Below are positions 54,969 through 64,000 of a stretch of 64,000 nt of DNA, in pieces (positions within the stretch are counted from its first letter, which is position 1; every line of letters begins with the position of its first letter). The notes beneath the pieces are model-generated. The model searched no databases and was not told the origin of the DNA. It saw only the letters and a program-made list of their open reading frames with translations. The stretch is from Dendrolimus kikuchii. Lineage: Eukaryota > Arthropoda > Insecta > Lepidoptera > Lasiocampidae. The stretch is taken from contig CM034411.1 of the NCBI GenBank assembly GCA_019925095.2, positions 12,648,001 to 12,712,000 on the forward strand. Direction: 5' to 3'. Both the position numbers and the translations under genes were made by a program.

Positions 54969-55193
54969 CTAGCGGCCCGGCGCAGTTTCACCCGCTCTCT
55001 GTCCCGCTCTCGTGGTATATAGCGTCATGTTATATAGCCTATGACACTCCCTGTTAACGTAGCTTTCTAACAGTAAAAGAATTTTTAAAATCGGTTTAGT
55101 AGATCCAGAGATTACCCCCTACAACGTCACAAACTCACAAACTTTACCTCTTTATAATATTAATATTAAATATTATATTATTATAAGTATAGA
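54969..55193 (-). mobile_element. Short non-autonomous Helitron (225 bp)
   Basis: In minus reading it begins TCTATACTTATAATAATATA and ends in GC-rich GCCGGGCCGCTAG (CTAG at 54969-54972). Flanks A (54968) and T (55194). The 5' end matches 58816 (TCTATACTAATATTATAAAG). Confidence 0.8.
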
Positions 55194-56304
55194 TATCAGA
55201 CCGAGGTTAGTGTTTAAGATGAATGCATCAACCGAGGTTAAATTACACGCAAAAATAACCCAAGTTAGCGTCAGTCCATCCGTGCAGTCAGTCCAATACG
55301 AACAGTAAACTTTTTCGCAGAGGACAAGCACATGCATTATGTTTGTATTTTTTCTACGAAACTCTAAAATAAACACTAAATGTTAAATTAGGTATTCTCA
55401 GTGCGTATACAATTTATCTGTAAACATCAGCGTTTCATTGTTAAATGTTAATAAAATTAAGTACGAGATACAAAATTTATAACTGTTTGAGGAATAGATA
55501 ATTAATAGATCGAGCCCAATAATCGACACATGTCGTTGTTTCTACTATAATATAAAAGTAGTGTAAGAATAATTAGCTTGGCCTATTTGTGGAACAAACA
55601 AAAATGATTGAAAATTCAAATTCACCGCACCTACCACGATTTCTTACGGCGATGATTACTTTGTTTATATATTTTTTCAAAGACAGTACAATACCCTATT
55701 ACAACGTCAAGAATACTGTTTTAAAGTATAAGTGGAAAATGTCGCGGGAAATTCCTTGTCATATAATTATGTATCGTGTATATTTATTATTATTTATAAA
55801 CTGCACCACTCTTTACCAAGGGTTGTCTGGAAGAGATTGCTTTTTAAGGAGAAGGTTCCCTGTAGTGATCTTCTATAATATCTTTTCAATTTTTCTGTGT
55901 ATTTTTGTCATTATCTAGTTATCTATCTATGTCTACTAGCCTTTGCCATTAAACAAGATTCTGACTCATTATTAAGAACATAATCAAGCGCTAACCAATA
56001 ATATGATAAATGCAAGCAGTAAAAATTCTATGACTTGCAACGATTTGGGTTTGTAACAACACTTGTAAAGCCATTTTCATTATATCTCCCAACAAATGGT
56101 TGAAGTGATATCCACATATTTAAACCGCTCTGTTTACTGGTTTAGTTTGAATTAGCAAACTTGGCAAATTTTAATTAACCCCAACTCGGTGGCGGCTAGG
56201 GTCAGCACGAACATACGGATTAATCTGTTTCGCTCCAACATGCTGCTAATACCAGTAAAATAATTTCCACCTATACCAACTTTTTTTTAAATTACTTTCC
56301 TATA
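55194..56304. other. Mostly unassigned AT-rich stretch
   Basis: Contains a LINE tail relic at 55815-55865 (CAAGGGTTGTCTGGAAGAGA). The 109-codon frame 55589-55918 crosses that relic and is not a gene candidate. Confidence 0.4.
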
Positions 56305-56420
56305 ATTTTTTAACGGTCATAAGCGCGATTTTTTATTTGATTTTTTATTCCAACGGTTTGGACACTTTTCAGTAGCCGTAATTATAAAAGACGAGGATGT
56401 CAAGTGTCAATGAGTATTGT
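56305..56420 (+). repeat. Family M repeat, decayed
   Basis: TTTTAACGGTCATAAGCGCG, TTTGGACACTTTTCAGTAGC and GATGTCAAGTGTCAATGAGT. Confidence 0.55.
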
Positions 56421-56651
56421 TTGTATGGTTTTTTTTTTGCAGAATTTGTTGGTGTTTGTTCGTTTGCACATTTTCTTTTTCTTACTTATCGTTTTACAAT
56501 ATTGGAAAAAGTGGAAAAATAATTCTTGCTTACCTAAATACATCAATCTCCTTTCCTTACAGCAGATATGATTTTTGTGTTTTTCAGACTTTTTACTGCT
56601 TTTAAAATGATATTTATTACTATAACACAAGCATAACATGCTTCGCTCGAG

Positions 56652-56912
56652 AATAATAATAATAATAATAATAATAATCGGCAGACAAACACACACATTG
56701 TATATCCCCAAATTAAGCAAGTTACGCTTGTGTTATGGGTAACATACAACGGATTACTCTGGGGCCGATCCCAGACACCCAGACCATAGTAAATAACGGA
56801 GAAAATACGTTTCCGAAATTTACTATACCAGGAATCGAACCCGGAACCTCTGCGTTGCAATGAGGTACGCCGGCAAAGGCTTAGCCCGCTCAACCACAGA
56901 GGCCGTACACAG
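56652..56912 (-). repeat. tRNA-derived SINE, family S3, intact-looking
   Basis: Minus strand: head GCCTCTGTGGTTGAGCGGGC with A box TGGTTGAGCGG (complement 56886-56896), B box GGGTTCGATTCC (complement 56831-56842), body, and an (ATT)n tail (complement 56652-56678). The tail and Pol III boxes are as expected. The region around the B box does not close into a full cloverleaf, so it is a SINE and not a tRNA gene. Confidence 0.82.
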
Positions 56913-56999
56913 TTTACACGTCTGCCTGCCGATTATTGTAATTACGATTAAATTTGCGTAAATATTGTTTTGGATATCAAAAAGGGAACCCGTAATTTA

Positions 57000-57200
57000 G
57001 GGTTCCGCAGGCGTTTTGACAAACACGGCACCCATATACAATCTTCATGTCCAAGCAGTCAGTCTATCCCTCCGCCCGTTAGTCTATTTTTGTACATATG
57101 TATGTCACACACAATACACAGATCCTCCTGCCAATCGATATTAGCCACGCCACTGATGTTACTAATATCTATATGCGGCTGTGAACACTTTCCATCAGGT
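57000..57200 (+). repeat. Retroposon tail relic
   Basis: CACGCCACTGATGTTACTAA and AACACTTTCCATCAGGTGGG match the tail of family P-like elements and LINE tails (30150, 38560). Confidence 0.45.
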
Positions 57201-58815
57201 GGGCACGAACAAACAAAACTTTCATAAGTCTCTCCTGCTGAGGTCTAATCAACAGGTTCGGTCATCACAGGTCGGCGGTTAAGCCCTTAGAGCGTTCAAG
57301 GAAGACACCAATGCTGTATTGACAACGGCTGGAATTGGTGTCTAAGTTAAGAAACGAAAGCGTACTTCGAATTAGGCAATTTACGCAACTAGGGAGATTA
57401 CTGCCACTCGCATACCTAGATTATACCTACTCTCAAGGGGGTAAAATAAGTGCTGAAAATTTATAAGGACAACCTATAAATTCCGCAAACTAGAGATATG
57501 AAAATTCACAATGATGCTTTTAGTAAGCAATATATATATACATTATTTTTCAAGGTTTTACAGTAGTAAATGCATAGTCATATGGAGTACCACATGACTA
57601 TGCATGGAAGCTACCCTTTATTTAAGTCGTCACAACGTCTCACCATTTATCAGATCTCTGGCCAAACATTTGCTTCCCACATCTCTTACTTCATACGTTA
57701 AAAAATACCAGACAGAACGATATTTCCAAACGTATGAGTCGAAAAGAAATTATATGAATTATTGAAACCCACAAAACTCTTATAACTTGGACCAGCGTCA
57801 CCGGTAAGGCGAACTTTCTTCATAATAGTTAAGGGGGCGTATTCGAAGGCAATCAATGTATGAAGTTGGGAGGTTTTGGAACCCTTATTACCTTGATACT
57901 TGGCTCTTTGCCCTTAGCAGGCCGTTTTGTTCAGCACCGTTGGGCGGAAGTGGTCCTGAAGGTATTCGGAGGTAGGTATACAAAGTTGCCGATTCAACTT
58001 TGACTGTTGCTCCTTCGGGCATTGGATTCCGAGTATTTAATACAAGAGATGATTTTACGGGCGATCGGCCACGTGTATTTATTGAAGCCCGATCAAGTAC
58101 ACATCGATCCATACATGCCAAACGTTCCATAGTAACATCCATTGTCTACTGCCTTCTTTGTCATTTGGCCACGAAACCATAAAAATCCAGCAAATAGGTA
58201 CGTGCAGTCTATGACCTATGAAATGTTCCGTAGAGCTGACAAACGTCCATTTTCGTCATTTGACTGTGGAACCGTAACAAACGAATTTACTCGAAAATAC
58301 TTCATATGTAAAAAACCAATCAACCGGTATCATTAAAAGTATAGTCAAGGTGAGGAAGTCCGTCAGTGGCGTAAGTTGGTATACCTCACATTTTTTACCA
58401 TTTTTAAACGGAATTTAACGCCAACTACAATTCGAACGTAGAGTTAAGTTGTGTCGTAGCTTTGCTGGCCGATTTGTTGTTGCCATAGCTATTCAAACAC
58501 GGAAATAACGAGAGATGTTCGGAGTTCCTCGACTGACGGACTTGCCCCCCACCTTGACTATATTTTTTAATTCAATCTTTAATAACTCCTTGATTTTTAA
58601 CAAAACTTAATAGTTTCAACACAAATGGAAACTAATATCTCGCGACCTATATTGACCCCTTAAAAATCTTAATGAATGAAGAGTGTTATGTATATTAAGA
58701 TTTTACTAATGATACTATTCACGAGGAAATAAAATCAACCCTTAGTTACATGTAATTTTATACGGAACCCTAAGGCTACTGTAGACATAAAATATTATTA
58801 CCAATAATTGACTTA
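57201..58815. other. Unassigned stretch
   Basis: 57888-58142 (minus, 84 codons) overlaps 58000-58182 (plus). Neither has a motif I recognise. 58238-58330 is loosely similar to 54195-54290. Confidence 0.3.
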
Positions 58816-59527
58816 TCTATACTAATATTATAAAGAGGAAAGATTTGATTGTTTGTTTGCATTAAATAGCCTCTGAAAGTACTGTACCGATATGAAAAAT
58901 TCTTTCACTTTTGGCAAGCTACTCTATCCTCGGGTGACATAGGCTATATTGTATTTTTTTTAAATTAGGGATCCTTACTAAAACTCCAATAATGTAACCC
59001 AAGGTGTAAAAAAAATACCTAAAATCGCGTGCGCTACGAAAACTATTCATGATAGAATAAAATAATGTACTACGACTTTGCAAAACACATCATTATTTAC
59101 AAAAAAGTGTCGCGACAGCATATGTCTAACTACTATAGTTATCCCACAATAAGTGTTCATTTTAAAAAATTAATTGAAATTCCGCCGCTAGAAAAGGCTC
59201 TTTATTTGTATCTTGGTATTCAGCCTTATCAAAATAAATTACTTCATACTCAAGACTGCTTCAATAGCTTTATATAACTTTTTGAATTATTCAATTCGGA
59301 AATTCCATTCGAAAGATATCACGAGTTTAAAAATGTAAGTATTAGATAAAAGTTGCGTGGTCGCCGCTCACCCTGCTCGGCTACCTAGGCAGCACCTTAT
59401 GCGATGTAGGCGTCACTGGGGTACGGGCCGTACGAGAGGGGAAATATTTTGAATTCGCTTAGTAGGTAATTAAACTCAACAAAAAGTTATTTTTAGTTAC
59501 CAGTGCGAAGCCGGGGCGGACCGCTAG
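58816..59527 (+). mobile_element. Non-autonomous Helitron (712 bp)
   Basis: 5' TCTATACTAATATTATAAAG and 3' GCGAAGCCGGGGCGGACCG followed by CTAG (59524-59527), inserted between A (58815) and T (59528). The 3' end holds a short GC palindrome as expected. There is no Rep/helicase. A 70-codon frame at 59065-59277 could be captured or chance sequence. Confidence 0.82.
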
Positions 59528-61029
59528 TTGTCAATAATATTCTTCGCTTACGGGAAGTATTGCATTGCTTGGTGTACGTTATGAGTAAATTGTTAAATAT
59601 GATTGCAACCTAGCATTGGTAATAATATTGTGTGTATGCGGGTGGCCTTATAAAAATGGACAAAACTGCGGTTACCAGCTAACTGTCTATAAAACGCTAA
59701 ATTGCAATTTTAACTTTTAGTCAAACAATATCAATATTAAGTGCCTCACTGTAAGAAATTAAATTTGAGTAAACTATTTAGTGCCCGTGGTCGCTACTGA
59801 GAATGCCTAAATAGGCGACGTTTCAAGCGTAAAATTATTGGATTTTACTCGGAGGATATTAAATTTAGCGCCCACTGAGCTTTCAACGTAATTTACTCGG
59901 TTTTAAACATTGATTAAAGTGGAATGGAATAGCCTTCACGGGCGAAGTGTATGTACGATTTAACCAACAGGAATTTCAGTTAATGTAATGACATCAGAGC
60001 TTTTACTTTTGTCATTATGTTTGGCTCACGAGATTCTCGATCTCAAGGTTGGTTCGGGACTCTTCCGGGCTCTTTGTTGAGCCCAAAATCATACGAAGAA
60101 CCTTCCTTTTTGAATGGAACCACCTTTTAGTAAAAAGGTAGTTCTTTTCTTTGAGGGTGAGCGTTTCGCATTGAATAATGTATTTTTTTCAAACTTCAAC
60201 TATTTTACACCTCATAACATAACATCGCTTTAACAGAGCCATTATTCAGTAAGATTCCTGAAGACATTTCATCTAAATATTTATTATATATGCGAAAAAG
60301 TGCGAACTGTGACAATGTGAAAACAACGTGATTAAGATATAAAGACTGTCGCCGTGTTACTCAAAGTAGAAATTATTGGCGTATCCATTTTATGTTACTT
60401 AATATATATTAATTGCCATTTTATTTTTATTATTTGTTAATAAAATACCTTGATTAATTACTTTATCCGAGCTATTCAAGTAGGGTTGCCACATAAATTG
60501 TAATACTTACTATAGTTGTACTGTATTCTTTGCACGTGCAAAGAAATAGGTACTGTACCAGCCTCTTTGGGATTCGAACGTTTAAATTATGAAAAGGACT
60601 CCTAATATTTTCAAAGGAGAATGAGGCAACCGTTATTATGCCTAGTGACGTCATATTGTAAAAATATATTATTCTGTTATCCATATAATATACGAATTTA
60701 AACACTTTTACGTGTTTCCTTCGTTTGTACGACTCTTGTGTACCTGCAAAGCGACGCTCGCCTTATATTATGTATGGCGCCCAAAAATAGTAAGTTATGA
60801 GAACAAAAAACTATTTAATATTGAAATTGTTTAACTTGAGAAAAGCTTAGGTTATTACTTAAATTTTATGTATATTAATATTATATAATGTAAGAAAAAG
60901 TTATTTCTTAATAAAATCATTTATTGGTTATGAAATATATTTTATTCTTAGTTACAATTCTTGAATATGTACATTAGAATTTTGTGTATGTACATTATTT
61001 GTATCATTATTTAATATAATTACCGAAAT
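59528..61029. other. Unassigned AT-rich stretch
   Basis: Contains a hairpin at about 60117-60142 (AACCACCTTTT AGT AAAAAGGTAGTT, imperfect). No gene recognised. Confidence 0.35.
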
Positions 61030-61155
61030 ACGGCTAGCGCTGTGGGTTAGAGTGAGAGAGGAGGTGCCTGCCTACCGCTGCCGTATGCATGAGAGAAAAG
61101 GAAGCCACACAGACTGGCGCCGTAACGCATTACGTAACGAAGCGGTTTACCCTCC
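61030..61155. repeat. GC-rich block, probable repeat
   Basis: GGCGCCGTAACGCATTACGT and AACGAAGCGGTTTACC. I recall similar phrases as repeated in moth and butterfly genomes. No ends determined. Confidence 0.35.
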
Positions 61156-61303
61156 AATAAAAAGTTATCACTTCAAAATAACTTTAATTACATATATCCT
61201 TTTTAAGTAATAATAATCGTGTTGCACGATACGGACATGGACTATGCAGTCTAGTGGAAATCATAAAAAAATCGTAACTTTAATTTATTACTTCATATAA
61301 TAA

Positions 61304-62004
61304 GGGCCCATGCATAAATTACGTCACACAATAATTGGGGGGTTTGTCGACTAAATGTGACAAGGGGTGGGGGTTCCTAAATTTCGTGACGTCACATTCC
61401 AAAATCAAATATATTTCAGCTTTAAAACACGAAATTTGAACTATTCATTAGACTTCAAAATATTCTCTACTCTCTATCTATAGGAGCATAGTATTTAAAT
61501 TATTAAAAAATAATTTAAATGGTAATAAAACTTTAGTCGGTATTTATTTATAAATTTGAATTTGTTTTACATAATTTACCTATACTAATCATATCTATAT
61601 ATATATATATATATACAGCTTAATTTACAAAAGATAAAAACTACAAAAAGTAAATAGGTCCTAAATCACCGTCAATTGGGAACGGTCCCAAAACGCTGAC
61701 CGCGTTACCACGTTGTATGGCAACGCTTATGCGTTGCCCAAAATATAGGACAGCGTTTTGGTTTCGTGAGACATCTATCAACCGTTTTGATGGGTCTCGA
61801 TAAAGGCGATTGGCTTCTGGACCCCATGGCCCCAGAGGTCCGTAATAAAATTAATTACTGAACTGGTTATTTTAATTCAACAATTTCTTGATGTAAAATT
61901 TCGAAATATGTGATGTCACACTAGGTAAGCGGGAGTTTCACGAACGTTACCATCGTATTGTAAAAAAATATGAAATTTGTGTGACTTAATTTGTGGATGG
62001 CCCC
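61304..62004. mobile_element. Inverted-repeat transposon with TAA duplication (701 bp)
   Basis: The left end GGGCCCATGCATAAATTACG matches the reverse complement of the right end (GGGGCCATCCACAAATTAAG) and continues GTCACAC in both. TAA flanks it at 61301-61303 and 62005-62007. Fits PIF/Harbinger- or ISL2EU-type non-autonomous elements. Inside are a (TA)n run at about 61588-61612 and a CG-bearing segment (61680-61760). No transposase frame. Confidence 0.75.
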
Positions 62005-62511
62005 TAATAACTTTGGCTTTAGGACCTAGTAATAAGTTGATAAATAAATAAGTTAAGATGATATCTGTCTCTTTTTGAATTGACTAGTGAGCAAAAGTTT
62101 GAATTTCTCTTAATGAAATATAATTCTAAAGGCCGTAAAAATATTGGCAACCCTAAGAGGTCCTGTTTAACATGATGATAATAATAACAATAACACTCTG
62201 TACGACCGATCTTGACCTTTGTATAAATATAATAACTTTTAACACTATGCACATTAAACACGACCCCTCAGAATGACAATCTTAATTATTGTAGAGCCAC
62301 CAGCCATGTCAAATGGATTAGCCTTTCCCTAAGCTAACAGACGGCACGTAATACTGGATTAGGTGTTCTTAGGCCCTTTGTGTTGAAACAACAGAGACTA
62401 GGGATTCTGTAATCTTATATTACGTGCGAGATTCGGAATGACCTGTGATTGACATACTAAGTAACATTACTTAAGATAAATGTAAGCAGTTTGTTAGCCT
62501 ATTCTTAATCT
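62005..62511. other. Unassigned stretch
   Basis: Nothing recognised; the 80-codon minus frame is AT-driven. Confidence 0.35.
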
Positions 62512-62587
62512 AGTTGAAGTGAAACATCTTTAGAATCGGTGTGATTTGAAACTCGATGTAACGAAAAAGCGACACTAAAAAGAAATA
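62512..62587 (+). repeat. Dispersed repeat G, copy 2
   Basis: TTGAAGTGAAACATCTTTAG and GCGACACTAAAAAGAAAT. About 90% like 43733-43803. Confidence 0.7.
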
Positions 62588-62700
62588 ACACAAATCTATA
62601 GGACTAAGCCTGCGAGAGAATGAGTGAATGAATGAAGTAAAAGTGATAATAATATTTTTTAGGCTAAATCAGTGAAAAATTTAAAGTGATACTTAAGAAG

Positions 62701-62706
62701 TTTATT
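62701..62706 (-). promoter_or_regulatory. Candidate poly(A) signal for the terminal exon
   Basis: AATAAA on the minus strand (TTTATT at 62701-62706), 169 bp beyond the stop codon of the exon at 62875-62993. In DNA this AT-rich the motif is weak evidence. Confidence 0.3.
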
Positions 62707-62829
62707 TTGAAATATAATATGCTGACGGATGTAGGCTAAAGGAATTTTATATTTATATTAATAAAAGTTAGAGAAGAATTATCTGGGAGTATATTCTATG
62801 AAGTTTTACTTATACTGCGTGTAAACTGG

Positions 62830-62845
62830 CACACACACACACACA
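62830..62845. repeat. (CA)n microsatellite
   Basis: About eight CA units, which would lie in the 3' UTR of the terminal exon. Confidence 0.9.
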
Positions 62846-62874
62846 TTTTTTTTCTTTACTCTGTCTAGCAATTA

Positions 62875-62993
62875 TCATACCAGAATCTTCCTGTAGTCTG
62901 TTTTTTTACTTAAAAATTTGTACATCCTTGGGGTAACTCCTCTTGCTTCAAGAAGTTTAGCTATTCCAGGATATTTTAAAATGACATACATAC
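62875..62993 (-). CDS. Terminal coding exon of an unidentified gene
   Basis: On the minus strand a strong splice acceptor (CTAAACAAATTTCC then TTTTTTGTTTCAG, complement 62994-63020) precedes an open segment. It carries two bases of a split codon, then 38 codons: MYVILKYPGIAKLLEARG, then VTPRMYKFLSKKTDYRKILV and TGA (62875-62877). Balanced composition with a mix of charged and hydrophobic residues sets it apart from surrounding AT-rich frames. I do not recognise the protein family. The basic C-terminus has no membrane segment. The preceding exon is not visible up to 64000, so an intron of over 1 kb separates it, and the gene body lies to the right. It could instead be a fragment of an unknown mobile-element gene, but the acceptor argues for a host exon. 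The first Met is internal, not a start. Confidence 0.6.
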
Positions 62994-63860
62994 CTGAAAC
63001 AAAAAAGGAAATTTGTTTAGTAATCTTTGGTTAGTAGCAAAACGACATTAAGGCGTTGTTCATTGCATAAACTTGTATTTTGTGCGACGAAGAAATTAAA
63101 TATAATTAGTTCTAGCTAATTAAATTTTGTATCTCTTCATCGATTTAACCACTTATCAGTTCAACAAGGCTTTCACCAGAAAAATACAGAGGGTAGGTCA
63201 CCTTTAATCTATAGGTAATGAATATGTGTGCTACTAGAGCGACGCTGTTATATCTGATAAGTGAAATGTCAATAGAATCATGCATCCACTGCTAACTTCC
63301 TAACTTATCTATCAAACCGAAAATAACAATTTAACATTCACTGCTGACTCCGGTATTCTATTATAATACTGTCTTTCAATCTAAAGCCGTGAGATTTGAC
63401 TTTTATAAGAAATTAATAAAAGAAACTAATTTGTTAGAATCTAATCAAAAAACGCGTTATGGTACACGCCCCTTTATGAAATCAGCACCGCCTCTTATTA
63501 AAGGCCCAAGTTAAAAGTTGGAGCGGGAGAGAGGAACAATCAGTAGCGTAACAACATATCAAAATGGTCAATGTATCACGGACCTCCAATTCAAAAGAGC
63601 TACTAGAAAATAAATTTTTATTGTTACAAAATTTTGTAAATTATTCAATATTAAAGTGCAAAGATATCGCCTAGTTCTAAAACGTCTATTAAATTATATT
63701 TCAATCCAAGACGTTACTTAAATTAATTATTGGGTACTTATAAAACCAATAAGATACGCATGAAATATACTAATGTTTATACACTCTTTCTGTCGTGATT
63801 GGTTAAAATAAAAGTGCAAAATTGTTTAATGTTTAATAATAAAATCAGTTTTCAAAACCT
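62994..63860 (-). other. Probable intron upstream of the terminal exon
   Basis: AT-rich, no further exon seen on the minus strand. The acceptor sits at its low-coordinate end. No donor was identified in the window. Confidence 0.4.
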
Positions 63861-64000
63861 TGCAGGAACTGAGAAGGAATATAATTTCCTGCGGCCAGGT
63901 GACCTGTCGTAAGAGGCGACATAACAACCCACAGCCAGGTGGTAGGGTATTTGCCCGTCTGGATGGCTACCACCCCTGGTCTAGAGTATGCCGCTATAAC
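63861..64000 (+). repeat. Family P retroposon, copy 18, cut by the window edge
   Basis: TGCAGGAACTGAGAAGGAAT to GGTCTAGAGTATGCCGC. The rest is outside the window. It would lie within the intron of the terminal-exon gene. Confidence 0.8.

Noticed and set aside
55589..55918. 109-codon frame as a membrane protein
   Set aside because: Hydrophobicity follows from AT-rich DNA, and the frame crosses a LINE tail relic.
56831..56912. Possible tRNA gene on the minus strand
   Set aside because: The cloverleaf does not close, and a SINE body and (ATT)n tail follow.

Overview
The window looks like AT-rich, gene-poor nuclear DNA of an insect, most likely a moth or butterfly (Lepidoptera). This rests on what fills it: BEL/Pao and gypsy-type LTR DNA, several tRNA-derived SINEs, 5'-truncated non-LTR (LINE) 3' ends with TATG or ATG-rich tails, small TC...CTAG Helitrons and short inverted-repeat transposons. 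Several of these resemble repeats common in lepidopteran genomes. The species assignment is an inference from memory. No bacterial operon, tRNA gene, rRNA or CRISPR array was seen.

Layout. 1-4343: end of a gypsy-like LTR, an inverted pair of a poly(A) retroposon, a tRNA-SINE, and the C-terminal end of a LINE reverse transcriptase. 4344-9181: the main element, a BEL/Pao retrotransposon on the minus strand with identical 178-bp LTR cores. It keeps an N-terminal gag, RNase H plus integrase, and an envelope-like C-terminal glycoprotein ORF, but two internal deletions removed the rest of gag, the protease, the RT active site, the pol end and the start of env. 9182-35000: solo LTRs, LINE tails, SINEs and Helitron pieces separated by unrecognised AT-rich DNA. 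35000-51000: nested LINE and retroposon insertions, a 20-bp degenerate repeat array, several Helitrons, a G-rich TTA-flanked inverted-repeat element and a local tandem duplication. 51000-62600: more LINE tails, foldback elements, two intact-looking short Helitrons and a 701-bp TAA-flanked inverted-repeat element. 62875-62993: the only host-like coding DNA I can support, a terminal exon on the minus strand with a good splice acceptor, from an unidentified gene whose body would lie beyond the right edge or in a long intron.

How it works together. Almost everything is transposon-derived. The autonomous machinery is missing: no intact RT, Helitron helicase or DNA transposase is visible. Insertions here were therefore mobilised in trans or decayed after arrival. 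Perfect 12-14 bp target-site duplications around several LINE and SINE-like insertions, and the identical BEL LTRs, show that some activity was recent. ORFs of 60-135 residues elsewhere mostly fall on repeats in arbitrary frames and are not called as genes.
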